Source of the DNA: Microvirga sp. BSC39
GTDB taxonomy: Bacteria > Pseudomonadota > Alphaproteobacteria > Rhizobiales > Beijerinckiaceae
Direction of reading: 5' to 3'
Length of the DNA: 64,000 bases
Assembly: GCF_000739015.1 (NCBI RefSeq)
Contig: NZ_JPUG01000076.1
Coordinates: 62,001-126,000, forward strand
The translations under genes and the position numbers were made by a program. The notes under the pieces were generated by a model. That model made no database searches. It was not told the DNA's origin and was given only the letters and a program-made list of their open reading frames with translations. Below are positions 8,211 to 16,685 of the stretch, one piece after another (the first letter of the stretch is position 1; the number at the start of each line of letters is the position of its first letter).

Positions 8211-8411
8211 ATGCCCAAGCTGAAGACGAAGTCTGGCGCGAAAAAGCGCTTCAAGATCACTGGCACCGGCAAGGTCGTTTACGCCCAGGCCGGCAAGCGT
8301 CACGGGATGATCAAGCGGTCGAACAAGCAGATCCGCAACCTGCGCGGCACCACGACCATGTTCGAGGGCGATGCCTACAACGTGAAGAAGTACTTCCTGC
8401 CCAACGGCTGA
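8211..8411 (+). CDS. rpmI: 50S ribosomal protein L35
   Basis: This 66-residue basic protein (MPKLKTKSGAKKRFKITGTG...) is a full-length L35 of the large ribosomal subunit. The start is fixed by AAAGGAG at 8198-8204, 6 bases before the ATG. The conserved core includes KRHGMIKRSNKQIRNLRG. It is paired with rplT 41 bases downstream, as in most bacteria, and preceded by two stem-loops that may regulate the pair. Confidence 0.98.
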   Translation: MPKLKTKSGAKKRFKITGTGKVVYAQAGKRHGMIKRSNKQIRNLRGTTTMFEGDAYNVKKYFLPNG

Positions 8412-8452
8412 GACGGTTCTTCCCACATCCCGGATTTTGAAGGAGTTTTTCC

Positions 8453-8821
8453 ATGGCCCGCGTCAAACGTGGCGTAACATCTCACGCCAAGCACAAGAAG
8501 GTTTTCAAGGCAGCCAAGGGTTTCTACGGCCGCCGCAAGAATACGATCCGCATTGCCAAGCAGGCGGTCGAGAAGAGCATGCAGTATGCGACGCGCGACC
8601 GTCGCAACAAGAAGCGCACCTTCCGCGCTCTCTGGATTCAGCGCCTGAACGCTGCCGTCCGCATGCACGACATGACCTATTCCCGATTTATCGACGGTCT
8701 CGGCAAGGCTGGGATCGAGGTCGATCGCAAGGTCCTGTCCGAGCTGGCCATCCACGAGCCGGCGGCTTTCGCCGCTTACGTGGAAGCCGCCAAGGCCGCC
8801 CTGCCGCAGCAGGCCGCCTAA
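8453..8821 (+). CDS. rplT: 50S ribosomal protein L20
   Basis: This 122-residue basic protein starts MARVKRGVTSHAKHKKV and has the L20 signature around KNTIRIAKQAVEKSMQYATRDRR. L20 is needed for early assembly of the large subunit, and in several bacteria it represses its own operon by binding the leader RNA. AAGGAG at 8439-8444 precedes the ATG. The length is near the usual 117-122 residues. The product ends about 190 bases before pheS. Confidence 0.98.
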   Translation: MARVKRGVTSHAKHKKVFKAAKGFYGRRKNTIRIAKQAVEKSMQYATRDRRNKKRTFRALWIQRLNAAVRMHDMTYSRFIDGLGKAGIEVDRKVLSELAIHEPAAFAAYVEAAKAALPQQAA

Positions 8822-9012
8822 TCGGATAGACTAGCTTTCGGTGCGGCTGGCTCGTTCAGCCGCACCGCCTTCTCCCCCTTCTCCGAGACCACCCGCGCTG
8901 ACGGCCGCTGCGCTGTCGGTTGCTCTTTCGCGGCTCGGACGACTTGACGGTTCCCGCGCCGCGCCTCACTCAGGGCGCCTCTCATGTGGCGCTTGCATCT
9001 GGCCAGGGACCG

Positions 9013-10095
9013 ATGACCGATCTCAACCATCTCGAAAATGACCTGCTTTCCCAGGTCGAAGCCGCCGGCGACGAAGCGGCTCTCGAATCCGTGCGCGTCT
9101 TCGCGCTCGGCAAGAAGGGCTCCGTCTCCGAACTCCTGAAGACCCTCGGGGCCATGAGCCCGGAGGAGCGGAAAGAACGCGGCCCGCTCATCAATGGCCT
9201 GCGCGATAAGGTGCAGGGCGCGATTGCAGCCAGGAAAGAGACGCTCGGGGAGGCGGCTCTCGAAGCCCGCCTTTCTGCCGAGCGCATCGACGTGACGCTG
9301 CCGGTCCCGGAGGCGCCTGAATCCCGCGGCCGCATCCACCCTATCAGCCAGGTGATCGAGGAGTTGACGGCGATCTTCGCCGATATGGGCTTCTCCGTGG
9401 CCGAGGGGCCGGATATCGAGACCGACTATCTCAACTTCACGGCACTGAACTTCCCCGAGGGCCATCCGGCCCGCGAGATGCACGACACGTTCTTCCTCGC
9501 CCCTGACGAGAAGGGTGAGCGCAAGGTGCTGCGCACCCACACCTCGCCGGTGCAGATCCGCACGATGACCTCTAAGGCGCCGCCGATCCGGGTAATCATT
9601 CCGGGCCGGACCTATCGGCACGATTCCGACCAGACCCACACGCCGATGTTCCACCAGGTGGAAGGCCTCGTCATCGACAAGCAGGCCAACATCGCGCACC
9701 TGAAGTGGATCCTGGAGGAGTTCTGCAAGGCCTTCTTCGAGGTCGATCAGGTGAAGATGCGGTTCCGCCCGTCCTTCTTCCCCTTCACGGAACCGTCCGC
9801 AGAGGTCGACATCCAGTGCTCGCGCAAGGGTGGCGAGATCCGCTTCGGCGAAGGCACCGACTGGCTCGAGATTCTCGGCTGCGGCATGGTCCATCCGAAC
9901 GTGCTGCGCAATTGCGGGCTCGATCCCGACGAGTACCAGGGCTTCGCCTGGGGCATGGGCATCGACCGCATCGCCATGCTGAAGTACGGCATGCCGGATC
10001 TGCGCCCCTTCTTCGAGGCCGATGTGCGCTGGCTGAACCATTACGGCTTCCGCCCGCTCGACATCCCGAGCCTCGTCAGCGGTTTGACTTCGTAA
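9013..10095 (+). CDS. pheS: Phenylalanyl-tRNA synthetase alpha subunit
   Basis: PheS carries the class II catalytic core of the (alpha beta)2 enzyme that charges tRNA-Phe. The 360-residue product from the ATG at 9013 has the expected length. An N-terminal coiled coil is followed by motif 2 (VIIPGRTYRHDSDQTHTPMFHQVEG) and motif 3 (GFAWGMGIDRIAMLKYG). Upstream in-frame sequence to 8920 lacks similarity and was excluded. pheT follows after 13 bases, with its ribosome site overlapping the pheS stop. No phenylalanine leader peptide was recognised in the rplT-pheS gap. Confidence 0.98.
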   Translation: MTDLNHLENDLLSQVEAAGDEAALESVRVFALGKKGSVSELLKTLGAMSPEERKERGPLINGLRDKVQGAIAARKETLGEAALEARLSAERIDVTLPVPEAPESRGRIHPISQVIEELTAIFADMGFSVAEGPDIETDYLNFTALNFPEGHPAREMHDTFFLAPDEKGERKVLRTHTSPVQIRTMTSKAPPIRVIIPGRTYRHDSDQTHTPMFHQVEGLVIDKQANIAHLKWILEEFCKAFFEVDQVKMRFRPSFFPFTEPSAEVDIQCSRKGGEIRFGEGTDWLEILGCGMVHPNVLRNCGLDPDEYQGFAWGMGIDRIAMLKYGMPDLRPFFEADVRWLNHYGFRPLDIPSLVSGLTS

Positions 10096-10108
10096 AAGGA
10101 GAGCCATC

Positions 10109-12532
10109 ATGAAATTCACTCTCTCCTGGCTCAAGGATCACCTCGAGACCTCGGCCTCCTTCGACGAGATCGTCGAGACGCTCACCCGCATCGGCCTTGA
10201 GGTCGAGGGCGTGGAGGACAAGGCGAAGGCGCTGGCGCCTTACAAGGTCGCCTATGTGATCTCCGCCGTGCAGCACCCCAATGCCGATCGCCTGCGCGTG
10301 TGCATGGTCGATACGGGCGAGGGGGACCCGATCCAAGTGGTCTGCGGAGCGCCCAACGCCCGCACCGGCATGAAGAGCGTGTTCGCGCCGCCCGGCACCT
10401 ACATCCCGGGCAAGAACATCACGCTCGGCGTCGGCACCATCCGGGGCGTCGAGAGCAAGGGCATGCTGTGCTCGGGCTCTGAGCTCGAGATCTCCGACGA
10501 TCACGACGGCATCATCGACCTGCCCGAGGATGCGCCATTGGGCCAGCCCTATGCGGCCTATGCCGGTCTCGACGATCCGGTGATCGAGATCAACCTGACG
10601 CCGAACCGCCCGGACTGCACGTCGATCCACGGCATCGCCCGCGATCTCGCGGCCGCCGGCCTCGGCACCCTCAAGGGCGATGCCGTTGCGCCCGTGCCGG
10701 GCAAGGGTGCATGCCCGGTCTCGGTGACGCTCGACTTCTCCGGCGAGGACGCGAAGCTCTGCCCGGCCTTCGCGCTGCGCCTCGTGCGCAGCGTGAAGAA
10801 CGGCCCGTCGCCGGAATGGATGCAGCGCCGCCTGCTCGCCATCGGCCTTCGTCCGATCAACGCGCTGGTGGATATCACCAACTACATCACCTTCGATCGG
10901 GGCCGTCCGCTCCACGTGTTCGACCTCAAGAAGGTGAAGGGCAACCTCACCGTGCGCCGAGCGAAGGAGGGCGAGGAGGTGCTGGCCCTCGACGGGCGCA
11001 CCTACAAGCTCGATTCCGGCAACGTGGTGATCGCCGACGAGAGCGGCGTGGAGTCCATAGCCGGCATCATGGGCGGCGAGCATTCCGGCTCGGATGAGGC
11101 CACCACGGACGTGCTGATCGAATCCGCCCTGTGGGATCCGCTGAACATCGCGCAGACAGGCCGCAAGCTCGGGATCATCACCGATGCGCGCTACCGCTTC
11201 GAGCGCGGGGTCGACCCGGCCTTCACGGTGCCGGGTCTCGATCTCGCCACGCAGCTGGTGATCGACCTGTGCGGCGGCGAGGCGAGCGAGGCCGTTGTTG
11301 CGGGCCAAGTGCCTAAGGCGACGCGCGTGATCGACTTCCCCTATTCGGAGGTTCCGCGCCTGTCCGGTCTCGACGTGCAGCCCTCCGAGTCCGAGCAGAT
11401 CCTGAAGAAGCTCGGCTTCCAGGTGCAGGGCTCGGGCGAGCGTGTGAGCGTCACGGCTCCGTCCTGGCGCCCGGACATCGAGGGCAAGGCGGATCTCGTC
11501 GAGGAGGTCATCCGCATCGCCGGCGTCGACCGCATCGAGCCCAAGCCCTTGCCCCGCCTCGAAGACGTGGTGGCCAAGCCCATTCTGACCCTGATCCAGA
11601 AGCGCACGCGGCTGGCCCGCCGTTCGCTCGCGGTGCGCGGTCTGGTGGAAGCCGTCACCTGGTCGTTCATCGCCAGGAGCGAGGCGGAGCTGTTCGGCGG
11701 CGGCGATGCGCGGCTTGCGCTCGCCAACCCGATCGCGGCCGAACTCTCCGACATGCGCCCGAGCCTGCTGCCCGGTCTACTGAAGGCGGCGCAGCGCAAC
11801 GCGGATCGCGGCTTCGGTGACGTGGCCCTGTTCGAGGTCGGCCAGACCTTCGCGTCCGACCAGCCGGAAGGGCAGTCGATCAAGGCAGCGGCCGTCCGCC
11901 GGGGCACGGCGCGCGCCGAGGGCGTGGGCCGTCACTGGGACGGCGGCGCGCAAAGCGTCGATGCTTACGACGCCAAGGCCGACGTGCTGGCGCTGCTGGC
12001 CGCGCTCGGCATCCCGTCCGGCGGTCTCCAGATCGTGGCCGGCGGCCCGGCCTGGTTCCATCCGGGCCGTTCGGGCACCCTGCAGTTCGGGCCGAAGAAC
12101 GTGGTCGGCGCCTTCGGCGAGGTTCACCCGAAGGTGTTGAAAGCTCTCGACCTGAAGGGGCCGCTGGTGGCTTTCGAGCTGAATCTCGACGCGCTGCCGC
12201 CGCCCAAAGCGAAGCCGACCAAGATGAAGCCGAAGCTGAACTTGCCCGACTTCCAGCCGCTCACCCGCGACTTCGCCTTCGTGGTCGGCCGCGACGTGGC
12301 GGCCGGCGACATCGTGAAGGCGGCGCAAGGGGCCGAGCGCCAGCTCATCGTGGGCGTCGACGTGTTCGACATCTACGAGGGCACCGGCATCGACCCGGAC
12401 AAGAAGTCCGTCGCCATCGCCGTCACTCTCCAGCCCACGGAGAAGACGCTCACCGACGTGGAGATCGAGGCGGTGTCCGCCAAGATCGTCGGCGAGGTGT
12501 CGAAGAAGACCGGCGCAGTGCTGCGCTCTTAA
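10109..12532 (+). CDS. pheT: Phenylalanyl-tRNA synthetase beta subunit
   Basis: This 807-residue beta subunit pairs with PheS. It has the N-terminal tRNA-binding EMAP-like domain (residues about 40-150, with VICGAPN-type VVCGAPNARTGM), the B3/B4 editing domain that hydrolyses Tyr-tRNA-Phe, the B5 domain, and the C-terminal ferredoxin-fold anticodon-binding domain (LPDFQPLTRDFAFVV...). AAAAGGAG at the pheS stop precedes the ATG. It is the last gene of the translation cluster, and convergent repeats follow that may aid termination. Confidence 0.98.
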   Translation: MKFTLSWLKDHLETSASFDEIVETLTRIGLEVEGVEDKAKALAPYKVAYVISAVQHPNADRLRVCMVDTGEGDPIQVVCGAPNARTGMKSVFAPPGTYIPGKNITLGVGTIRGVESKGMLCSGSELEISDDHDGIIDLPEDAPLGQPYAAYAGLDDPVIEINLTPNRPDCTSIHGIARDLAAAGLGTLKGDAVAPVPGKGACPVSVTLDFSGEDAKLCPAFALRLVRSVKNGPSPEWMQRRLLAIGLRPINALVDITNYITFDRGRPLHVFDLKKVKGNLTVRRAKEGEEVLALDGRTYKLDSGNVVIADESGVESIAGIMGGEHSGSDEATTDVLIESALWDPLNIAQTGRKLGIITDARYRFERGVDPAFTVPGLDLATQLVIDLCGGEASEAVVAGQVPKATRVIDFPYSEVPRLSGLDVQPSESEQILKKLGFQVQGSGERVSVTAPSWRPDIEGKADLVEEVIRIAGVDRIEPKPLPRLEDVVAKPILTLIQKRTRLARRSLAVRGLVEAVTWSFIARSEAELFGGGDARLALANPIAAELSDMRPSLLPGLLKAAQRNADRGFGDVALFEVGQTFASDQPEGQSIKAAAVRRGTARAEGVGRHWDGGAQSVDAYDAKADVLALLAALGIPSGGLQIVAGGPAWFHPGRSGTLQFGPKNVVGAFGEVHPKVLKALDLKGPLVAFELNLDALPPPKAKPTKMKPKLNLPDFQPLTRDFAFVVGRDVAAGDIVKAAQGAERQLIVGVDVFDIYEGTGIDPDKKSVAIAVTLQPTEKTLTDVEIEAVSAKIVGEVSKKTGAVLRS

Positions 12533-12539
12533 TCAGCCC

Positions 12540-12664
12540 TCTCCCCTTTAGCGGGAGAGGGTGGCCCTCGCGTGAGCGAGGGTCGGGAGAGGGGCTGTGC
12601 TCGTCCGGACTTCCCCTCTCCCGGCTCACTCCGTTCGCCACCCTCTCCCGCGCAGGGGAGAGAG
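12540..12664. repeat. Inverted pair of about 50-base palindromic elements between convergent pheT and moeB-like gene
   Basis: Two related copies lie head to head, at about 12540-12594 and, reversed, at 12613-12664. Each carries GCGGGAGAGGGTGG and ends with GGGAGAGGGG. The middle differs (CCTCGCGTGAGCGAGGG in one, CGAACGGAGTGAGC in the other), while each middle is itself self-complementary. This is a REP/BIME-like structure and could also act as a bidirectional terminator for the two converging genes. Confidence 0.7.
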
Positions 12665-13444
12665 TTAAGACGCTTCTGTGCCGCTCAACGGGTTCCCCTC
12701 GTCCCACCCATAGCGCACCGTATCGAACCGCATCGAGCGGGCATCGACCATGAGCAGCCGCCCGACGAGGCTCTCGCCGAAGCCGACGATCTCCCGGATC
12801 ACCTCCATGGCCATCAGGCTGCCCATGACACCGGCGAGCGCCCCGAGCACGCCGGCCTCGGCGCAGGTCGGTATTGCACCGGGCGGAGGCGGGGAGGGGA
12901 AGAGGCAGCGATAGGTGGGGTTCGGCCGCCCGTCCGGGTTGGTTTCATGCGCTCGGATCGCCGTGAGCGAGGCGTCGAACTGTCCCAAAGCCGCCGTCAC
13001 CAGGGGCTTCTTCTCGAAGAAGCAGGCATCGGACACCGCATAGCGGGTGTCGAAATTGTCGGAGCCGTCGGCAACGATGTCGTAGCGGCCGACCAGTTCC
13101 CGCACGTTCTCGGGCGTCAGACGAATGGCATGGGTCTCGACCGCCACATGCGGATTGAGCCGCCTGACCGCATCTACAGCGCTCTCCACCTTGGGGCGGC
13201 CTATATCAGGCGTCCCGTGGATCACCTGCCGCTGCAGGTTCGAGAGGCTTACCGTGTCGTCGTCCACGATGCCGATGGCGCCGATCCCGGCGGCCGCGAG
13301 GTACTGGATCAGGGGCGCGCCCAGGCCGCCGGCGCCGATCACGAGGACGCGAGCGCTTTTAAGCTTCTGCTGCCCCGGCCCGCCCACGTCCCTCAGGACG
13401 AGGTGGCGGGCATAGCGGTCGATTTCGTCTGGACTCAGTGACAT
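12665..13444 (-). CDS. moeB: MoeB/ThiF/HesA-family sulfur-carrier adenylyltransferase
   Basis: This 259-residue E1-like enzyme adenylates the C-terminal glycine of a ubiquitin-like sulfur carrier (MoaD for molybdopterin, or ThiS for thiazole). The nucleotide-binding GAGGLGAPLIQYLAAAGIG, the DDDTVSLSNLQRQ motif and the DGSDNFDTRY magnesium site are all present. A catalytic-type cysteine lies in PTCAEAGVLG. The CXXC zinc pairs of E. coli MoeB are not evident. It is the MoeB-like short form without a rhodanese domain. Nothing nearby decides between the molybdopterin and thiamine roles, so the symbol is a family-level choice. Confidence 0.85.
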   Translation of the reverse strand: MSLSPDEIDRYARHLVLRDVGGPGQQKLKSARVLVIGAGGLGAPLIQYLAAAGIGAIGIVDDDTVSLSNLQRQVIHGTPDIGRPKVESAVDAVRRLNPHVAVETHAIRLTPENVRELVGRYDIVADGSDNFDTRYAVSDACFFEKKPLVTAALGQFDASLTAIRAHETNPDGRPNPTYRCLFPSPPPPGAIPTCAEAGVLGALAGVMGSLMAMEVIREIVGFGESLVGRLLMVDARSMRFDTVRYGWDEGNPLSGTEAS

Positions 13445-13559
13445 GGCGTGACCTTACGGGAACGGGGCAGGCTATCAACCTTTCCGTGAAGGAAATAACA
13501 TGCCGCCTTGACAGAGGCCTTGGCGTTGTGACCCTTGCCGTGCCATCGTCATGGGGCAA

Positions 13560-13575
13560 CCGGCTAAAAAGCCGG
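13560..13575 (+). promoter_or_regulatory. Small stem-loop in leader of nucleoside transporter operon
   Basis: CCGGCT-AAAA-AGCCGG is a perfect 6-bp hairpin with a 4-base loop, 22 bases before the start of the BMP-family gene. It has no T-run. It might stabilise the transcript or affect translation; no known riboswitch fold was recognised around it. Confidence 0.35.
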
Positions 13576-13597
13576 CGTCTAACAGGGAACAAAGCCG

Positions 13598-14602
13598 ATG
13601 ACAGTAACCAAGTTCGGCCTCGCGCTCGCGGGCCTCGCCTTTTCCGCTTCCTTCGCCTTCGCCCAGGCTCCGGCCTTCAAGCCCGCGATCGTCTACGATC
13701 TCGGCGGCAAGTTCGACAAGTCCTTCAACGAGGGCGTCCATACGGGCGCCGAGAAGTACAAGAAGGACACGGGCACCGACTACCGCGATTTCGAGCCGCA
13801 GAACGACGCCCAGCGCGAGCAGGCCCTGCGCCGCTTCGCCCGCGACGGCTTCTCGCCGATCCTGGCCGTGGGCTTCTCCCAGGAGACCGCGCTGAAGAAG
13901 GTCGCCGAGGAGTTCCCGAAGACCCAGTTCGCCATCATCGACGCCGTGGTCGAGAAGCCGAACGTGCAGTCCGTCGTGTTCAAGGAGCATGAGGGCTCGT
14001 TCCTGGTCGGCCTCCTGGCGGCTCAGGCCTCGAAGACCAACAAGGTCGGCTTCGTGGGCGGCATGGACATCCCGCTCATCCGCAAGTTTGCCTGCGGTTA
14101 TGTCCAGGGCGTGAAGCACGCCAAGAAGGACGCCGAGGTGTTCCAGAACATGACCGGCACCACGGGCGCGGCCTGGAACGATCCGGTGAAGGGCGGCGAG
14201 CTCGCCAAGGGCCAGATCGATCGCGGCGCCGACGTGATCTATCACGCGGCCGGCGGCACGGGCGTGGGCGTCATGCGCGCTGCGGCCGACGCTGGCAAGC
14301 TCGGCATCGGCGTCGATTCCAACCAGAACGGCATGCATCCGGGCAAGATCCTGACCTCCATGGTCAAGCGCGTGGATGTGGCGACCTACAACGCCTTCGA
14401 TCAGGCCAAGAAGGGCACCTTCAAGGCCGGCGTCTCGGTGCTCGGCCTCAAGGAAGACGGCGTGGCCTGGGCCCTCGACGAGCACAACAAGTCGCTCATC
14501 ACCGCCGAGATGAAGGCCGCCGCCGACAAGGCCGCCGCCGACATCAAGTCCGGCGCCATCAAGGTCCACGACTACATGTCGGACTCCAAGTGCCCGATGT
14601 AA
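13598..14602 (+). CDS. BMP-family nucleoside ABC transporter substrate-binding protein
   Basis: This 334-residue periplasmic protein has a Sec signal peptide ending at about residue 22 (FAFAQA). Its BMP/PnrA fold includes IVYDLGGKFDKSFNEG near the start and GADVIYHAAGGTGVGV in the second lobe. Family members (PnrA/TmpC, BmpA, NupN-like) bind purine or pyrimidine nucleosides. It heads a run of genes for an ATPase, two permeases and nucleoside-degrading enzymes, which supports nucleoside capture. A strong terminator-like hairpin follows, consistent with extra expression of the binding protein relative to membrane parts. The moeB-like gene is divergent upstream. Confidence 0.92.
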   Translation: MTVTKFGLALAGLAFSASFAFAQAPAFKPAIVYDLGGKFDKSFNEGVHTGAEKYKKDTGTDYRDFEPQNDAQREQALRRFARDGFSPILAVGFSQETALKKVAEEFPKTQFAIIDAVVEKPNVQSVVFKEHEGSFLVGLLAAQASKTNKVGFVGGMDIPLIRKFACGYVQGVKHAKKDAEVFQNMTGTTGAAWNDPVKGGELAKGQIDRGADVIYHAAGGTGVGVMRAAADAGKLGIGVDSNQNGMHPGKILTSMVKRVDVATYNAFDQAKKGTFKAGVSVLGLKEDGVAWALDEHNKSLITAEMKAAADKAAADIKSGAIKVHDYMSDSKCPM

Positions 14603-14617
14603 TCTGACGCATCGATC

Positions 14618-14663
14618 CGGCCGCAGGCATTCTCGAAGAGGGCCTGCGGCCGTTTCCGTTTTT
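14618..14663 (+). terminator. Intrinsic terminator/attenuator between binding-protein and ATPase genes
   Basis: CGGCCGCAGGC (14618-14628) pairs perfectly with GCCTGCGGCCG (14642-14652) across a 13-base loop, followed by TTTCCGTTTTT. Placed inside the transporter operon, it would let only part of the transcripts continue, giving more binding protein than transporter. Confidence 0.75.
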
Positions 14664-14730
14664 AGGTTCGCGCGTTTTCCGATAAGATCCCGGTCGCTTT
14701 TTCCTTTGCCGGACAACCACCTTGAGGCCG

Positions 14731-16254
14731 ATGTCCCCCGCCATTGAACTCATTGCCATCAACAAGAGCTTCGGCGCCGTTCACGCCAACAGGGACGTGA
14801 ACCTCTCCGTCGCGCGCGGCACCATTCACGGCATCGTCGGCGAGAACGGTGCGGGCAAGTCGACCCTCATGTCGATCCTCTACGGCTTCTATGAGGCCGA
14901 TTCCGGCGAGATCCGGGTCAACGGCAAACCCATTGCCATCCGCTCTCCCGACGACGCCATTCAGGCCGGCATCGGCATGGTGCACCAGCACTTCATGCTG
15001 GTAGAGCCCCTGAGCGTGGTCGAGAACGTGATGCTCGGGGCCGAAGGCGGCGCCATGCTGCGGGTGGGCGAGGCCAAGGTGCGCGCGGAGCTGGCGCGGC
15101 TGGCAAAGGATTACGGCCTCGAGATCGATGTGGATGCCACCGTGGGCGATCTCTCCGTCGGCCTGCAGCAGCGCGTCGAGATCCTGAAAGCCCTCTATCG
15201 CGGCGCGGACATTCTCATTCTCGACGAGCCCACCGCCGTTCTCACACCGCCGGAGGCCGATGCGCTGTTCGGTCTGCTGCGCTCGCTGAAGGAGCAGGGC
15301 AAGACCGTCATTCTCATCACCCACAAGCTGCGCGAGATCATGGCGATCACGGATCGCGTCTCGGTCATGCGCCGTGGCGAGATGGTGGCCACCGTTGAGA
15401 CTGCCAATACCTCGCCGCCGGAACTCGCCGAGCTGATGGTGGGCCGGCGGGTGCTCCTGCGTGTCGAGAAGGCGGAAAAGACGCCCGGCGCGCCATTGCT
15501 CGAGGTCGATAACCTGTCCGTCGTCGATGGTCGCGGCGTGCTGCGCGTGGCCTCTGCCTCCTTCACCATTCGCGCGGGCGAGATCGTCGGCATCGCGGGC
15601 GTGGCCGGCAACGGACAGAGCGAATTGCTCGAAGCGATTGCCGGCATGCGCCAGCCGGTGCTGGGCTCGATCCGCCTTGAAGGGAAGGCGATCCATTCGA
15701 GCGAGCACAATCCGCACCGCATGCGCCAGCTCGGCCTGCTGCACGTGCCGGAGGATCGTCTGCGTACGGGTCTCGTGCCTGCATTTCCGGCCTTCGAGAG
15801 CGCCATTCTCGGCTTCAGCCACGAGCCGCATCTCGGCCGCGGTCCCATCCTCGATCACGACCGTCTCGTTGCGGATCTCGCGCAGAAGATGGAGCAGTAC
15901 GATGTGCGCCCGCCCGCGCCGCGGCTGAAATCGTCCAAGTTCTCCGGCGGCAATCAGCAGAAAATCGTCCTGGCGCGCGAAATCGAGCGCAACCCGAAGG
16001 TGCTCCTCGTGGGACAGCCGACCCGCGGCGTCGATATCGGGGCCATCGAGTTCATCCATCGCCGCCTGATCGCCCTGCGCGATGCGGGCGTTGCGATCCT
16101 CCTGGTCTCGGTGGAACTCGACGAGATCATGAACCTCTCCGACCGCATCCTCACCATGTGCGGCGGCAAGATCACCGGTGAGCGCAAGGCCTCCCAGACC
16201 AACGAGCAGGAACTCGGCCTGCTCATGGCCGGCGTCGTGGACGAGGCCGCGTGA
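14731..16254 (+). CDS. Nucleoside ABC transporter, duplicated ATP-binding protein (NupO/YufO-like)
   Basis: This 507-residue peripheral membrane ATPase contains two ABC domains in one chain. Domain 1 has Walker A GENGAGKST (residues about 35-43), signature LSVGLQQRVEI and Walker B ILILDEPTAVL. Domain 2 has a degenerate Walker A (GVAGNGQSELLEAIAG) and signature FSGGNQQKIVLAREI with the RGVDIGA segment. This layout is typical of sugar and nucleoside importers of the RbsA/YufO kind. The ATG at 14731 is preferred over the TTG at 14722. The stop overlaps the start of the VOC gene, and both permeases follow. Confidence 0.92.
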   Translation: MSPAIELIAINKSFGAVHANRDVNLSVARGTIHGIVGENGAGKSTLMSILYGFYEADSGEIRVNGKPIAIRSPDDAIQAGIGMVHQHFMLVEPLSVVENVMLGAEGGAMLRVGEAKVRAELARLAKDYGLEIDVDATVGDLSVGLQQRVEILKALYRGADILILDEPTAVLTPPEADALFGLLRSLKEQGKTVILITHKLREIMAITDRVSVMRRGEMVATVETANTSPPELAELMVGRRVLLRVEKAEKTPGAPLLEVDNLSVVDGRGVLRVASASFTIRAGEIVGIAGVAGNGQSELLEAIAGMRQPVLGSIRLEGKAIHSSEHNPHRMRQLGLLHVPEDRLRTGLVPAFPAFESAILGFSHEPHLGRGPILDHDRLVADLAQKMEQYDVRPPAPRLKSSKFSGGNQQKIVLAREIERNPKVLLVGQPTRGVDIGAIEFIHRRLIALRDAGVAILLVSVELDEIMNLSDRILTMCGGKITGERKASQTNEQELGLLMAGVVDEAA

Positions 16255-16682
16255 TGCAGCCGCGATTGACACTAGTGACCCTTGGCGTGGCCGATCTCCC
16301 GAAATCCCGCGCCTTCTACGAGGCCTGGGGCTGGAAGGCGTCCTCCGCCAGCCAGCCCAGCGTCGCGTTCTATCAGGCAAACGGTCTGGCGCTTGCTCTC
16401 TTCGGTCGCGCCGATCTCGCCAAGGATGCCGGAGTCGAGGACAAGCCCACCGGATTTGCGGCCATCACGCTCGCCTACAATGCCCGCTCCAAAGAGGAGG
16501 CTGACGAGGTGTATGCTCTGGCCGTGAAGGCGGGCGCGCAACCGGTCAAGCCGCTGCAGGATGTTTTCTGGGGCGGCTATTCGGGCTATTTCGCCGATCC
16601 TGACGGACATCTCTGGGAAGTCGCCTGGAATCCATCCTTTCCTCTCGATGAGCAGGGCCACATGTTCCTGCCGGATGCTTAA
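16254..16682 (+). CDS. VOC-family (glyoxalase/bleomycin resistance-like) protein
   Basis: This 142-residue protein has a single vicinal-oxygen-chelate fold. The opening LTLVTLGVADLPKSRAFYEAWGW and the ending YSGYFADPDGHLWEVAWNP are family hallmarks, with metal-type residues including the terminal glutamate. VOC proteins may be dioxygenases, isomerases or binding proteins, and the substrate is unknown. The start overlaps the ATPase stop (TGATG) and the next permease begins 3 bases after its stop, so it is translationally embedded in the transporter operon. That is unusual for a gene with no obvious transport role. Confidence 0.88.
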   Translation: MQPRLTLVTLGVADLPKSRAFYEAWGWKASSASQPSVAFYQANGLALALFGRADLAKDAGVEDKPTGFAAITLAYNARSKEEADEVYALAVKAGAQPVKPLQDVFWGGYSGYFADPDGHLWEVAWNPSFPLDEQGHMFLPDA

Positions 16683-16685
16683 GAC

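Noticed and set aside
8822..9012. Phenylalanine leader peptide and attenuator before pheS
   Set aside because: No short open frame rich in Phe codons was found in the rplT-pheS spacer.
13508..13540. TTGACA box and a TGGC...TTGC pair upstream of the nucleoside binding-protein gene, as sigma-70 or sigma-54 promoter
   Set aside because: No -10 hexamer follows at 16-18 bases, and the GG/GC spacing is too long for sigma-54.
13445..13597. Purine or other riboswitch ahead of the nucleoside transporter
   Set aside because: Only a 6-bp hairpin was seen; no aptamer consensus could be recognised by eye.
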